Origin: Pseudomonas tensinigenes | Lineage (GTDB): Bacteria; Pseudomonadota; Gammaproteobacteria; Pseudomonadales; Pseudomonadaceae | DNA length: 64,000 nt | Assembly (NCBI RefSeq): GCF_014268445.2 | Contig: NZ_CP077089.1 | Coordinates: 3,403,501-3,467,500, forward strand | Reading direction: 5' to 3' | Shown here: one piece after another, positions 41,839 through 50,202 of the stretch | Layout of the letters: the number at the start of each line of letters is the position of its first letter | How positions within the stretch are numbered: position 1 is the first letter of the stretch | Notes under the pieces: generated by a model | What the model saw: only the letters and a program-made list of their open reading frames with translations | Database searches by the model: none | What the model was told of the DNA's origin: nothing | Program-made: the position numbers and the translations under genes

Positions 41839-41961
41839 GGATTGTCCTGAATATAAGGATGCTTCATCAGCCAAAGGATGGCTTATCGGAATAATGAACC
41901 CTTCTTAGACTCCATCACAGAGGCTCGATTCAGGCGAGTCGTTTTTGAGCGAGGAGTCGCC

Positions 41962-43392
41962 ATGCAACGCATTGAACATATCTACATCAACGGCGAGTTC
42001 GTCCTTCCTCACGGTCAGGAATGGTTTGATCTTCATAACCCGAGTACCGAGGAAGTCATCGGCCAGGTTCGGCTGGGCGATGCACTGGACGCACAGCGCG
42101 CGATCGCAGCCGCCAAGGTTGCGTTCCCGGCGTGGGCCCGTACCAGCCGGGAGGAGCGCATTGCGGCACTGCACCGCATGCACCGGGCCATGGCGGCAAG
42201 GGAGGAGGAGTTGCTGGAAGCCATCCTGGTGGAATACGGCGCGCCTGCGGTTCGCGGGCGCTGGATGGCGACTTATCCGGCCGAGGTGATTGCGCAGGCG
42301 ATCGATGCACTGGAGGCATTCGATTTCGAGGAACAGGTCGGCATGGCCAGGGTCATTCTTACGCCCGTGGGCGTGACCGGTCTGATCACGCCCTGGAACA
42401 GTAATGCGGGTTTCATCTGCAACAAACTGGCCACGGCGCTGGCGACCGGCTGCACCGCCGTCATCAAGCCTAGCGAGATGAGCGCGTTGCAGACGCAGGT
42501 CGTGGTCAGGGCATTGCATGAAGCGGGGCTGCCACCGGGCGTATTCAACGTCATCAACGGACGGGGCGATGTGGTTGGCGAGGAGATCGCCCGCCATCCC
42601 GACGTGGCCAAGATCTCGTTCACGGGTTCGTCTGCTATCGGCCAACATCTGGTCAAAACCGGTGCGGACACCATGAAGCGCGTAACGCTAGAACTCGGCG
42701 GCAAGTCGCCCACCGTGGTGCTTGACGATGCGGATTTCCAGGCCGTCATGCCGATGGTGCTGCAAGCCGGATTTCTCAACAGCGGCCAGGCTTGCATCGC
42801 AGGCACTCGCATCCTCGTGCCGCGCCGCCGGCTGGCAGAGTTCGAGCGGATTGCGAAGGAGGGCGTCTCACAGGTCCGATCGGGCGATCCGCGTAACACC
42901 GACACCGACATCGGTCCGATGGTGAGCCAGAAACAATGGGAACGAGTGCAACGCTACATCCGTGCCGGCCAGGAAGAAGGCGCGAGGTTGCTGGCGGGTG
43001 GCGAAGGTCGCCCGCAAGGCTTGCATGCCGGATGGTTCGTGAAGCCTACGATCTTCACTGATGCCAACAACCGGATGCGCATCGCGCGTGAGGAAATCTT
43101 CGGCCCCGTGCTGACGATCATTCCCTACGAGGATGATGCCGATGCGATCAGCATTGCCAACGATACGGACTATGGGCTGAGCGCCCTGGTGTTGGGAAAA
43201 AGCGCTGAACGTTGTATGAACGTCGCCCGGCAGATCGATGCGGGGCGCGTGCTCATCAACACCCTGGCCCACGAACCACGTGCCCCTTTCGGTGGATTCA
43301 AACATTCAGGCCTTGGGCGCGAAATGGGCAGGTGGGGGATGAGCGCGTATCTGGAGCCGAAGACGTTGATCAGCGATGACCCGGTGAAATGA
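41962..43392 (+). CDS. NAD(P)-dependent aldehyde dehydrogenase
   Basis: This is a 476-residue aldehyde dehydrogenase superfamily enzyme that oxidises an aldehyde to the acid with NAD(P). Catalytic C278 is in NSGQACIAG; general base E244 is in LELGGKSP. The cofactor contact TPWNSNAGFICNKLATALA and the C-terminal PFGGFKHSGLGREMG are also present. GAGGAG lies just upstream of the ATG at 41962. It is under a divergent LysR. Substrate range cannot be deduced; the closest pattern is the broad-range ALDH group. Confidence 0.93.
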   Translation: MQRIEHIYINGEFVLPHGQEWFDLHNPSTEEVIGQVRLGDALDAQRAIAAAKVAFPAWARTSREERIAALHRMHRAMAAREEELLEAILVEYGAPAVRGRWMATYPAEVIAQAIDALEAFDFEEQVGMARVILTPVGVTGLITPWNSNAGFICNKLATALATGCTAVIKPSEMSALQTQVVVRALHEAGLPPGVFNVINGRGDVVGEEIARHPDVAKISFTGSSAIGQHLVKTGADTMKRVTLELGGKSPTVVLDDADFQAVMPMVLQAGFLNSGQACIAGTRILVPRRRLAEFERIAKEGVSQVRSGDPRNTDTDIGPMVSQKQWERVQRYIRAGQEEGARLLAGGEGRPQGLHAGWFVKPTIFTDANNRMRIAREEIFGPVLTIIPYEDDADAISIANDTDYGLSALVLGKSAERCMNVARQIDAGRVLINTLAHEPRAPFGGFKHSGLGREMGRWGMSAYLEPKTLISDDPVK

Positions 43393-43426
43393 CGGGGTCA
43401 GGTTCCTGAGCGCTGGCAATGTACCT

Positions 43427-43714
43427 GTGGGGCAAGTGGTACAAGGCTACGTAACCTTTGTTGGGCGTGAGGGGACGTGGATTGGAGCGCAATTCATGAG
43501 CTTCAGTTATAGCGCCAATGGGAAGCGGTTTCACAAGTCGCTCAACGAAACCATTGACGCTTGGTCAACCGCAACTATGCGTAAAGCCTCATACGGGCTG
43601 AAGGTAGGCGATCCGGTGTCGGTTTGGTGCTCTGTTGATCCACGCTCTCCAGACCGACATGTGTTGAATTCAGCTTCACGAATATCTGCAAATATCAGCT
43701 TACGTCTCGGCTGA
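43427..43714 (+). CDS. Hypothetical DUF3592-like fragment
   Basis: This is a possible 95-residue soluble protein starting at GTG 43427. The segment YGLKVGDPVSVWCSVDPRSPDRHVL has the shape of the end of a DUF3592 domain, but the usual flanking membrane helices are missing. It could be a degraded copy or a short variant. It overlaps the stop of the convergent LysR gene by 15 bases and has no good ribosome binding site, so coding status is uncertain. GGGGTCAGGTTCC just upstream resembles the tail of a mobile-element repeat. Confidence 0.35.
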   Translation: MGQVVQGYVTFVGREGTWIGAQFMSFSYSANGKRFHKSLNETIDAWSTATMRKASYGLKVGDPVSVWCSVDPRSPDRHVLNSASRISANISLRLG

Positions 43715-44605
43715 CATCCGGTGATGTTCCACCAGGAAGTCCACGAACAATCGCACCCGCGCCGGCATCGTCGCGCCGCCGACGAACACCGCATGAATCG
43801 GTTCCTGGTCCCCCGGGTTCCACGCTTGCAACAGCGCAATCAGGTCGCCGCGCTGCAGATCCTCGCTCACGCTGAACTCCCCGATACGGGCAATGCCGGC
43901 GCCCATTTGCGCGAATTGTGCCAGCGCTTCACCACTGCTGCATTCGATGTTGCCGCTGACCTTCAGGGCAAACGATTTGCCATCGCGGATGAATGGCCAG
44001 TTGGGTTCGGCACGGCGGAAATTGAAGCGCAGGCAGTTGTGTTGGAGCAGGTCTTCCGGTTCCTGCGGGATGCCGTGACGCTGAAGATACTCGGGCGATG
44101 CCACCACGACCTGGCCGGTGGTGCCGATCCTGCGTGCGGTCAGCGGGCTGTCGGGCAGATGGCCAAAGCGCACCGCGACGTCGGCTTGCCCGCCGAGAAT
44201 ATCGACCACTTCGTCGCCGAGGTTGAGGTCTACGACGATGTTCGGGTAACGGGCGCTGAAGGCCGCGACCAAGGGAACAATGGCCAGGCGTCCATGGCCA
44301 AGGGCGGCGCTGACGCGCAATCGCCCTCTGGGCACGCCTTGGTCGGCGATGGCTTCTTCGACCTCGTCCATGTCGGCGAGGATACGCCGGGCGCCGCGCA
44401 AGAACGCTTCGCCCTCGGCCGTGAAGGTGATCGCCCGGGTGGTGCGCAGCAGCAGGCGAGTGCCAAGCCGTTGCTCGGTGCGCGCAATGATCCTGCTGAC
44501 TGCCGAAGGTGTCAGGCCCAGCGCACGCGCGGCGGCCGACAGGCTGCCTTCCTGGGCCACGGTGGTGAACACGCTCATTTCACCTGACCTGCCGTTGAAA
44601 TCCAC
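43700..44605 (-). CDS. LysR-type regulator
   Basis: This is a 301-residue LysR regulator with HTH residues 8-62 (TVAQEGSLSAAARALGLTPSAVSRIIARTE) and an effector-binding domain to the end. It belongs to the CrgA/DmlR-like branch, judging by RLLLRTTRAITFTAEGEAFL. It is divergent from the MFS transporter gene by 94 bases, with an AATGCTA/TAGCATT dyad between. The transporter is the likely target. Confidence 0.9.
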   Translation of the reverse strand: MDFNGRSGEMSVFTTVAQEGSLSAAARALGLTPSAVSRIIARTEQRLGTRLLLRTTRAITFTAEGEAFLRGARRILADMDEVEEAIADQGVPRGRLRVSAALGHGRLAIVPLVAAFSARYPNIVVDLNLGDEVVDILGGQADVAVRFGHLPDSPLTARRIGTTGQVVVASPEYLQRHGIPQEPEDLLQHNCLRFNFRRAEPNWPFIRDGKSFALKVSGNIECSSGEALAQFAQMGAGIARIGEFSVSEDLQRGDLIALLQAWNPGDQEPIHAVFVGGATMPARVRLFVDFLVEHHRMSAET

Positions 44606-44636
44606 TTGTGCCTCCTACGCAAAGGTGATTGCCAAA

Positions 44637-44675
44637 AATGCTATCTACCGCCTGAAAAGACGGGATCGTAGCATT
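44637..44675. promoter_or_regulatory. AATGCTA ... TAGCATT dyad, LysR/MFS gap
   Basis: A perfect 7-bp inverted repeat with 25-base spacer (44637-44643 and 44669-44675) lies between the divergent LysR and transporter starts. It is a candidate regulator site. Confidence 0.4.
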
Positions 44676-44699
44676 GGCGGCATAGATAAGGAGCTTTCC

Positions 44700-45866
44700 A
44701 TGCGTATCAATCCACCACTTGTTGCACTCGCCATCGGTGCCTTCGGCATCGGCGTCACAGAATTCGCCCCCATGGGCATGTTGCCGGGTATCGCTGCGGA
44801 TCTGGGTGTTTCCATTCCCGCTGCCGGTTTGCTGGTCAGTGCTTATGCGCTGGGCGTATTGCTCGGCGCACCACTGATGACCCTGACCACCGGCAAGATT
44901 CCCCGGCGCTATCTGCTGATCGGGCTCATGGCGATTTTCACCCTCGGTAATCTGATGTCGGCCCTGGCCACCGATTACTACAGCCTCATGGTTGCCAGGG
45001 TCGTGACCTCGCTGAACCACGGTGCCTTCTTTGGCGTTGGCTCCGTCGTCGCCGCCACCCTGGTTGCCCCGGAAAAACGCGCCGGGGCAGTGGCGGCGAT
45101 GTTCATGGGTCTGACCCTGGCGACCATCGGCGGTGTGCCGCTGGCTGCCTGGTTTGGCGAACTGTTCGGTTGGCGCACGGCTTTCTGGGGGATTACCGGC
45201 CTGGGCGTGGTGACCATGGCCGCGTTGTGGTTCGCCTTGCCCAACGTACGGGCGCCGCAAAGTGTCGGTGTCATGGCGGAAATTCGAGTATTGGGGCGCG
45301 GCCCGGTGCTGGCCGCGCTGGCCCTGACCGTGGTTGGCTCGAGTGCCATGTTCACCGTCTTCACCTACATCGCGCCGATCCTCAGCAGCGAGACCCATGC
45401 GTCCACCGCCTTCATCACCGCCATGCTGATGCTTTACGGTGTCGGGTTGACGCTGGGGAACATGTGGGGCGGCAAGGCCGCTGACCGCTCGATCGATCGC
45501 ACCCTGATCGTCTCGCTGAGTGTACTGATTGTCGTCTTGTTGGCGTTCACCGTACTGATGCGCTGGCCGCTGCCAGCCGCTGTGGCCATCCTGATCTGGG
45601 GTATTGCCAGCTTCGCCCTGGTGCCGCCGCTGCAGATGCGTGTCATGGAAGCGGCCAAGGACGCGCCCAATCTGGCCTCGGCGGTGAACATCGGCGCCTT
45701 CAACTTCGGCAATGCGATTGGCGCAGCGCTTGGCGGCGCGGTGATCAGCAGCGGGCTGGGTTATCCGGCGATCTCCCTGGCTGGCGCGGCAATGGCGGGC
45801 CTGGGGTTGCTGATGGTGTTGGGGTTTGCGTGGCGTTCCAGGACGCTTGAAGCGGCGGTGGCGTGA
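44700..45866 (+). CDS. MFS efflux transporter, DHA1/AraJ-like
   Basis: This is a 388-residue 12-helix transporter of the DHA1 family (AraJ/YdhP/CmlA-like). TM1 has GIGVTEFAPMGMLPGIAADL, the loop 2-3 motif is TGKIPRRYLL, and TM5 has GVPLAAWFGELFGWR, the antiporter signature region. The start at ATG 44700 has AAGGAG upstream and begins directly at the first helix. It probably exports a small toxic compound or sugar-like metabolite under control of the divergent LysR. Substrate unknown. Confidence 0.9.
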   Translation: MRINPPLVALAIGAFGIGVTEFAPMGMLPGIAADLGVSIPAAGLLVSAYALGVLLGAPLMTLTTGKIPRRYLLIGLMAIFTLGNLMSALATDYYSLMVARVVTSLNHGAFFGVGSVVAATLVAPEKRAGAVAAMFMGLTLATIGGVPLAAWFGELFGWRTAFWGITGLGVVTMAALWFALPNVRAPQSVGVMAEIRVLGRGPVLAALALTVVGSSAMFTVFTYIAPILSSETHASTAFITAMLMLYGVGLTLGNMWGGKAADRSIDRTLIVSLSVLIVVLLAFTVLMRWPLPAAVAILIWGIASFALVPPLQMRVMEAAKDAPNLASAVNIGAFNFGNAIGAALGGAVISSGLGYPAISLAGAAMAGLGLLMVLGFAWRSRTLEAAVA

Positions 45867-46001
45867 CGAAGGTGGGGGAGAAGTGATTGGTCACCCTCTA
45901 TGGGTGGCGGGCGCAAATGATCCTGCTTTGATTCGGTCGCAGGCTAGTGCGGCGTGAGGCGACTCCCGTGCCTCATGCCGCCGGCCGCAATCACCGACCC
46001 A

Positions 46002-46601
46002 TCAGTCGAACTTGACCAGATCCTTGAAAATCAATGGTCCCCAGTTATTTCCCCGCGCCTGCACCAGCAGTCCACCTTCCGCCAGCCCACCAAGTCTGAT
46101 CGGTGAGAAACCGAGATTTTCCGCAAGCGTGGCGACTTCCCCGGCAGCGGCTTCATCGTCGCTCGCCAGAAACACGACTCGCTTGCCTCCCTGAATCGCC
46201 GGATCCTGGTCAAGCACGCCGGCGACCAGATGGTTGAACCCCTTGACCAGTCTTGCACCCGTGAAAGCCTGTGCGATGACTGTGGAAGAAGGCTGGCCTC
46301 CCAGATCCTCGGGAGGCACACCGTAGGCATTGGTCACATCGATGAGGATTTTGCCTTCCCAGTTCGCCAGCGCCTTCGCGACATCCCGGTGAGACTCAAA
46401 ACGCACAGCCAAAAAAATGATGTCTGCCTTGATCGCTTGCGTAAGGGTTGCGGGAGCGATCCCGGGGCCGATCGCCGCTGCTACGGCGGCAAAGTCCTGC
46501 GGGTCGCGGGTGGTTGCAACGGACACTTCAATGCCGCTTCGGGCGAATGCCCTGGCCAGTGCCTGGCCAAGTTTGCCAAAGCCGATAATTGCGTACTTCA
46601 T
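46002..46601 (-). CDS. F420-dependent-type NADP oxidoreductase family protein
   Basis: This is a 199-residue Rossmann protein of the NADP_coenzyme-F420 reductase-like family. It opens with MKYAIIGFGKLGQALARAFARSG (fold over residues 1-30), has SSTVIAQAFTGARLVKGFNHL in the middle, and GGLAEGGLLVQARG near the end. In organisms without F420, such proteins are NADP-dependent reductases of unknown substrate, often adjacent to HxlR or SDR genes as here. It follows the SDR gene on the same strand after about 70 bases. Confidence 0.85.
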   Translation of the reverse strand: MKYAIIGFGKLGQALARAFARSGIEVSVATTRDPQDFAAVAAAIGPGIAPATLTQAIKADIIFLAVRFESHRDVAKALANWEGKILIDVTNAYGVPPEDLGGQPSSTVIAQAFTGARLVKGFNHLVAGVLDQDPAIQGGKRVVFLASDDEAAAGEVATLAENLGFSPIRLGGLAEGGLLVQARGNNWGPLIFKDLVKFD

Positions 46602-46669
46602 GGGAGTTCCTCAGGTTAGCCACCCCAACGGGCGCCGAACACCGAAGGTGCGCGGCTGGGCGTAGCGTG

Positions 46670-47404
46670 TCAGATTTGCGCAAGACCGCCGTCGACAGCG
46701 ACTTCACTGGCGGTCATGAAGCTGCTGTCCTGCGACGCGAGAAACACAGCTGCCGCTGCGATTTCCGCCGGGTCGGCCATCCGCTCGAGCGGATTCATCG
46801 AAGCGAATACCTTCATGCCTTCTTCGCCTAGCGCTGCCTTGGCAAGTTCGGTCGCCGTCGGCCCGGGGGAAAGTACGTTGACGCGAATGCCGGTGCCTTT
46901 GAGGTCCTGCGCCCAGGTCCGGGCGAGGTTGCGCACGGCAGCCTTGCTCGCGCTGTAGACGCTGAATGCCGGAGCGCCCGTGGTGCCGGCGCTCGACCCG
47001 GTCAGAATGATCGAAGCACCAGGGCCCATCAGCGGCAGTGCCTTTTGAACCGTGAAGATCAAGCCCTTCACGTTGGTGTCGAAAATCTCGTCGATGTGTT
47101 CAGCAGTGATCTTGCCAAGCGGCAGCTGGTTGCCGGCGCCTGCATTGGCGAAGACGATGTCGAGGGTTCCGCGCTCAGCCTTTACCGCCGCGTACAGCCG
47201 GTCCAGATCGGACTGCTCGGAGACCGACCCCTTTACCGCACGGGCATTGGGCCCAAGCTCGGCGACAGCAGCATCGAGTGCGTCCTGCCGGCGGCCGAAA
47301 ATGAAAACAAAGGCACCTTCCTCGATGAAGCGCTTTGCCGCAGCGAGGCCGATGCCGGTAGCGCCGCCGGTGATTACGGCAGTCTTGCCATTCAGTCTGG
47401 TCAT
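46670..47404 (-). CDS. Short-chain dehydrogenase/reductase
   Basis: This is a 244-residue classical SDR. The cofactor motif TGGATGIGLA lies near residue 11, NAGAG follows, and the catalytic YSASK includes Tyr and Lys; the catalytic Ser lies in ILTGSSAG. The substrate is probably a ketone or alcohol and is not known. The start at ATG 47404 is preferred over 47413, because the AAGG ribosome binding site touches the latter but is 9 bases from the former. It is divergent from an HxlR gene and in line with the F420-type reductase gene. Confidence 0.92.
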   Translation of the reverse strand: MTRLNGKTAVITGGATGIGLAAAKRFIEEGAFVFIFGRRQDALDAAVAELGPNARAVKGSVSEQSDLDRLYAAVKAERGTLDIVFANAGAGNQLPLGKITAEHIDEIFDTNVKGLIFTVQKALPLMGPGASIILTGSSAGTTGAPAFSVYSASKAAVRNLARTWAQDLKGTGIRVNVLSPGPTATELAKAALGEEGMKVFASMNPLERMADPAEIAAAAVFLASQDSSFMTASEVAVDGGLAQI

Positions 47405-47486
47405 GTCATGCATCCTTCGTTGGCGTTATCTTCAAGCAGGGACTGCTTGCTTGAGGTCAAGGATGCGGGCCTGATAACCTAAGGAC

Positions 47487-47510
47487 AAGTATGCACCTTT
47501 TGGTAAGTAT
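47487..47510. promoter_or_regulatory. HxlR-type operator candidate, SDR/hxlR gap
   Basis: AAGTATGCACCTTTTGG, with a second AAGTAT at 47505-47510, sits just before the HxlR start. Its first half shares AAGTAYGCAC with the site before the other HxlR gene at 37836. Confidence 0.5.
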
Positions 47511-47516
47511 CAAAAA

Positions 47517-47879
47517 ATGACGAAGAACTCTGAAATCTGTGGCACCGGTTGCGGGCTCAACGCCACGCTGCGCATCATCTCCGGCAAGTGGAAACCACTT
47601 GTCCTGTTTTTTCTGCGCGACGGCCCGAAGCGTTACGGCGAACTAAAGCGTTTGATCCCGGGCGTCAGCGACAAAGTGCTGATCCAGCAATTGAAGTATC
47701 TGGAGGCCGATCAAGTGCTGGCGCGCAACGACTACAAGGAGGTGCCGCCGCGTGTGGACTACGCGCTGACCCCGCTCGGTCGCAGCCTGGCGGAAGCAAT
47801 CATGCCGCTGTGCGCCTGGGGAACCGAGAACGCGGGGCAGGTGGCTGGTATCTTCGCCGAGCGCGACGCTTTGGCTTAG
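47517..47879 (+). CDS. HxlR-family winged-helix regulator
   Basis: This is a 120-residue DUF24/HxlR protein: TLRIISGKWKPLVLFFLRDG, GPKRYGELKRLIPGVSDKVLIQQLKYLE and EVPPRVDYALTPLGRSL. Its N-terminus carries two cysteines (ICGTGCGL), a likely redox- or aldehyde-sensing site. It is divergent from the SDR and F420-type reductase genes, its probable targets. It is a different paralogue from the HxlR at 37.9 kb. Confidence 0.9.
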   Translation: MTKNSEICGTGCGLNATLRIISGKWKPLVLFFLRDGPKRYGELKRLIPGVSDKVLIQQLKYLEADQVLARNDYKEVPPRVDYALTPLGRSLAEAIMPLCAWGTENAGQVAGIFAERDALA

Positions 47880-47915
47880 CGGGTGCATGGCGACGTGCAC
47901 CTGACTGCATGTTTT

Positions 47916-47949
47916 GTGACAACGCTTCATCTAGCGTCACACGTTGTCA
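47916..47949. promoter_or_regulatory. Nested dyads before tetR, GTGAC-N15-GTCAC
   Basis: GTGAC (47916-47920) faces GTCAC (47936-47940), enclosing ACGCT-N6-AGCGT. A further TGACAACG (47917-47924) pairs with CGTTGTCA (47942-47949). It lies 30 bases before the TetR start and looks like an autoregulatory site of the same GTGAC...GTCAC type as the two downstream. Confidence 0.55.
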
Positions 47950-47978
47950 GTCACCGACAGGATGAGTAAGCTGCCCCC

Positions 47979-48605
47979 ATGAATCAGCCATCCCTCTCTA
48001 CCTCCTCGCCGAGCACTCGCGGCCCCGCCGAACACGACATTCGTGACCAGATTGTCGCCGCGGCCAACGCGCATTTCAGCCAATACGGCTACGGTAAAAC
48101 CACGGTTTCCGACCTGGCCAAGGCCATCGGTTTTTCCAAGGCGTACATCTATAAATTTTTTGATTCCAAGCAGGCAATTGGCGATGCCATTTGCGCCAAC
48201 TGCCTGGGCCAGATCGCTGCAGCAGTCGAGCACGCGGTCAACGCAGAAGCGCTTTCAGCGACCGAGCGTTTGCGCAGGTTGGTGAAAACCGTGATCGCTA
48301 CGGGTGTGGACCTGTTCTTCAACGACCGCAAGCTCTACGACATCGCGGCGTTTTCCGCATCGGAACGCTGGAACAGCGCCCAGGTGTATGAAACGCAGAT
48401 CCAGGGCTTTATCCTCGACATCGTGCGTCAAGGTCGAGAAGCGGGGGAGTTCGAGCGCAAGACACCGCTGGACGAGACCGTCGAGGCGATCAATCTGGCG
48501 TTGCGACCTTTCGTCAATCCGCTGCTGCTGCAACACAATCTGGATCTCATCGAGCAAGCGCCCACGCTGACTACCAACCTCATCCTGCGCAGCCTCATGC
48601 CTTGA
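47979..48605 (+). CDS. TetR-family repressor
   Basis: This is a 208-residue TetR-family regulator. The N-terminal HTH (about residues 25-70) reads FSQYGYGKTTVSDLAKAIGFSKAYIYKFF, seen as three helices. The helical ligand domain includes DLFFNDRKLYDIAAFSASERW. The layout matches RND-pump repressors. It precedes a FadL-type channel gene and an RND pump operon in the same direction. All three have GTGAC...GTCAC dyads in front, so it probably represses itself, the channel and the pump until a ligand binds. Confidence 0.92.
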   Translation: MNQPSLSTSSPSTRGPAEHDIRDQIVAAANAHFSQYGYGKTTVSDLAKAIGFSKAYIYKFFDSKQAIGDAICANCLGQIAAAVEHAVNAEALSATERLRRLVKTVIATGVDLFFNDRKLYDIAAFSASERWNSAQVYETQIQGFILDIVRQGREAGEFERKTPLDETVEAINLALRPFVNPLLLQHNLDLIEQAPTLTTNLILRSLMP

Positions 48606-48716
48606 CCCATCGCTGAGCAAGGTTTTCAGGCGATTCGAGTCAAGGCGACATCCCCCTTATGAAGTTTCCAGTTCCCGGTACTTGAGTGCCGGGGAGGGCG
48701 TTGAATTTAGCTCTGC

Positions 48717-48740
48717 GTGACTATTGACTGAATTGGTCAC
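48717..48740. promoter_or_regulatory. TetR-type operator over -35 of FadL-like gene
   Basis: The 24-bp site reads GTGACTATTGAC, three bases, then ATTGGTCAC. It is repeated with only the three middle bases changed before the RND operon. It contains a -35-like TTGACT (48724-48729), with TAATAT about 16 bases later. Confidence 0.7.
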
Positions 48741-48805
48741 ATGGATAATATGGCTTCGCTGTAGTGCTCGATGTTCTATTCCAGTGATCTCCATAGAGTC
48801 CAATA

Positions 48806-50077
48806 ATGAAAAAAACAATGCTCAAGAGCCCCGTGTGCCTGGCCTTCGTGCTTGCGTCTTCCAATGTGTTTGCCGGTGGCTTTGCACTCAACGAACAAAG
48901 CATCAGCGGGATGGGCTCCGGTTTTGCCGGGCGCTCTTCATCAGCCGAAGACGCCAGTACGATCTACGGCAACCCGGCGGGCATGGCGCGGCTTAAACGA
49001 GAGCAGGTCAGCGTGGGCGCGGCGACACTGTTCGCCAAGTCTGATATCAGCCGGACGCGCAGTACGTTCGGTGGCAAGGAAGACGGCGACATGGTGCCCA
49101 CGACCACCGTGCCGATGGGGTATTACGTCAAACCGATTGATGACCACTGGGCATTCGGCGTCGGATTTTATGTACCGTTCGGGTTGATCACCGACTACGG
49201 CAGTGGTTTTGCCGGACGCTATTACGCCAACAAGAGTGAAGTCACCACGCTGACGTTCCAGCCGACCATCAGCTACGCCTTTAACGAAAAAGTTTCGATC
49301 GGCTTCGGTCCGACCATTAACCGTATCAGCGGCGAGATATCGGGCATGGTTCCCAATCCACTGAGCCCGGGGCGTAATGACGGCAAGCTCAAAAGCACCG
49401 GCGATGACACCGCGCTGGGCTTCAACGCCGGTGTGCTGGTGCAGGCGACAGATCAGACCCGCGTGGGGCTGACCTACCACTCCAAGGTCAGTTACCACTT
49501 GGATGCGAAAACCAAGGTCACCGATGGCATCTTCAACGTGCTCGGCGTCAGCGGCCGCAGCTATGACGCCTCGCTGGACGTGGACACGCCGGAGTCGGTG
49601 GACGTTTCGGTCACGCATCAATTCAATAACGACTGGACGCTTTATGTCGGCAGTACCTGGACGCGCTGGAGCCGCTTCAAGGAGCTGACGATCGAGAACA
49701 GTGGCTTGCCGCCGTTGCTGAATGGCCAGTTGGGGACGATCAGCGAAGAGCAGAACTGGCACGACACCTGGGCTCACGCGATCGGTGCAGCCTACCAATT
49801 GAATAACCAATGGGTGCTGCGCGCCGGTTTCTCGGTTGATCAGTCACCGGCTAACAACACCAATCGAGGCCCGCGCATTCCGACGGGCGACCGCAAGGTG
49901 ATCAGCTTCGGTGCCGGCTGGACGCCCGTGGAAAATGTCACGGTCGACCTGGCCTATTCCTACCTTTGGGAGGAGAGCGTCGAGGTCAACGACACCTCGG
50001 CATCGAGAGGTGCCTACAGTGCCAGATACAAGAATAGTGCGAGCGGGCTCGGGACTTCGGTGAGCTACCGTTTTTAG
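48806..50077 (+). CDS. FadL/OmpP1/TodX-type outer membrane transporter
   Basis: This is a 423-residue FadL-family outer membrane channel. A signal peptide ends near residue 23 (NVFA / GGFALNEQS). The N-terminal GFALNEQSISGMGSGFAGR and YGNPAGMARL (NPA motif) are hallmarks, followed by a 14-strand barrel ending in a phenylalanine. The family imports hydrophobic compounds such as long-chain fatty acids or aromatics by lateral diffusion. It shares an operator with the downstream RND operon. A role as the entry route for the pump's substrate or inducer is inference. Confidence 0.92.
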   Translation: MKKTMLKSPVCLAFVLASSNVFAGGFALNEQSISGMGSGFAGRSSSAEDASTIYGNPAGMARLKREQVSVGAATLFAKSDISRTRSTFGGKEDGDMVPTTTVPMGYYVKPIDDHWAFGVGFYVPFGLITDYGSGFAGRYYANKSEVTTLTFQPTISYAFNEKVSIGFGPTINRISGEISGMVPNPLSPGRNDGKLKSTGDDTALGFNAGVLVQATDQTRVGLTYHSKVSYHLDAKTKVTDGIFNVLGVSGRSYDASLDVDTPESVDVSVTHQFNNDWTLYVGSTWTRWSRFKELTIENSGLPPLLNGQLGTISEEQNWHDTWAHAIGAAYQLNNQWVLRAGFSVDQSPANNTNRGPRIPTGDRKVISFGAGWTPVENVTVDLAYSYLWEESVEVNDTSASRGAYSARYKNSASGLGTSVSYRF

Positions 50078-50132
50078 TCGGGCCTGTCGGTCGATTCGTG
50101 GTTCGATCTTGCAGGTGGTCAGGATGGGGATT

Positions 50133-50156
50133 GTGACTATTGACGATATTGGTCAC
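50133..50156. promoter_or_regulatory. TetR-type operator before RND operon
   Basis: The site is identical at 21 of 24 positions to that at 48717-48740 (GTGACTATTGAC, three bases, ATTGGTCAC). It contains the -35-like TTGACG at 50140-50145. It lies 47 bases before the adaptor start. Confidence 0.7.
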
Positions 50157-50202
50157 AAGCCTGAGAATATGATGATCATCCTATTCCTCAGTAAGGGAAC
50201 CT

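Noticed and set aside
48661..48700. Possible hairpin CCGGTACTTGAGTGCCGG as terminator of tetR
   Set aside because: The stem is short and imperfect, and there is no T-run; the G-rich tail does not suit a terminator.
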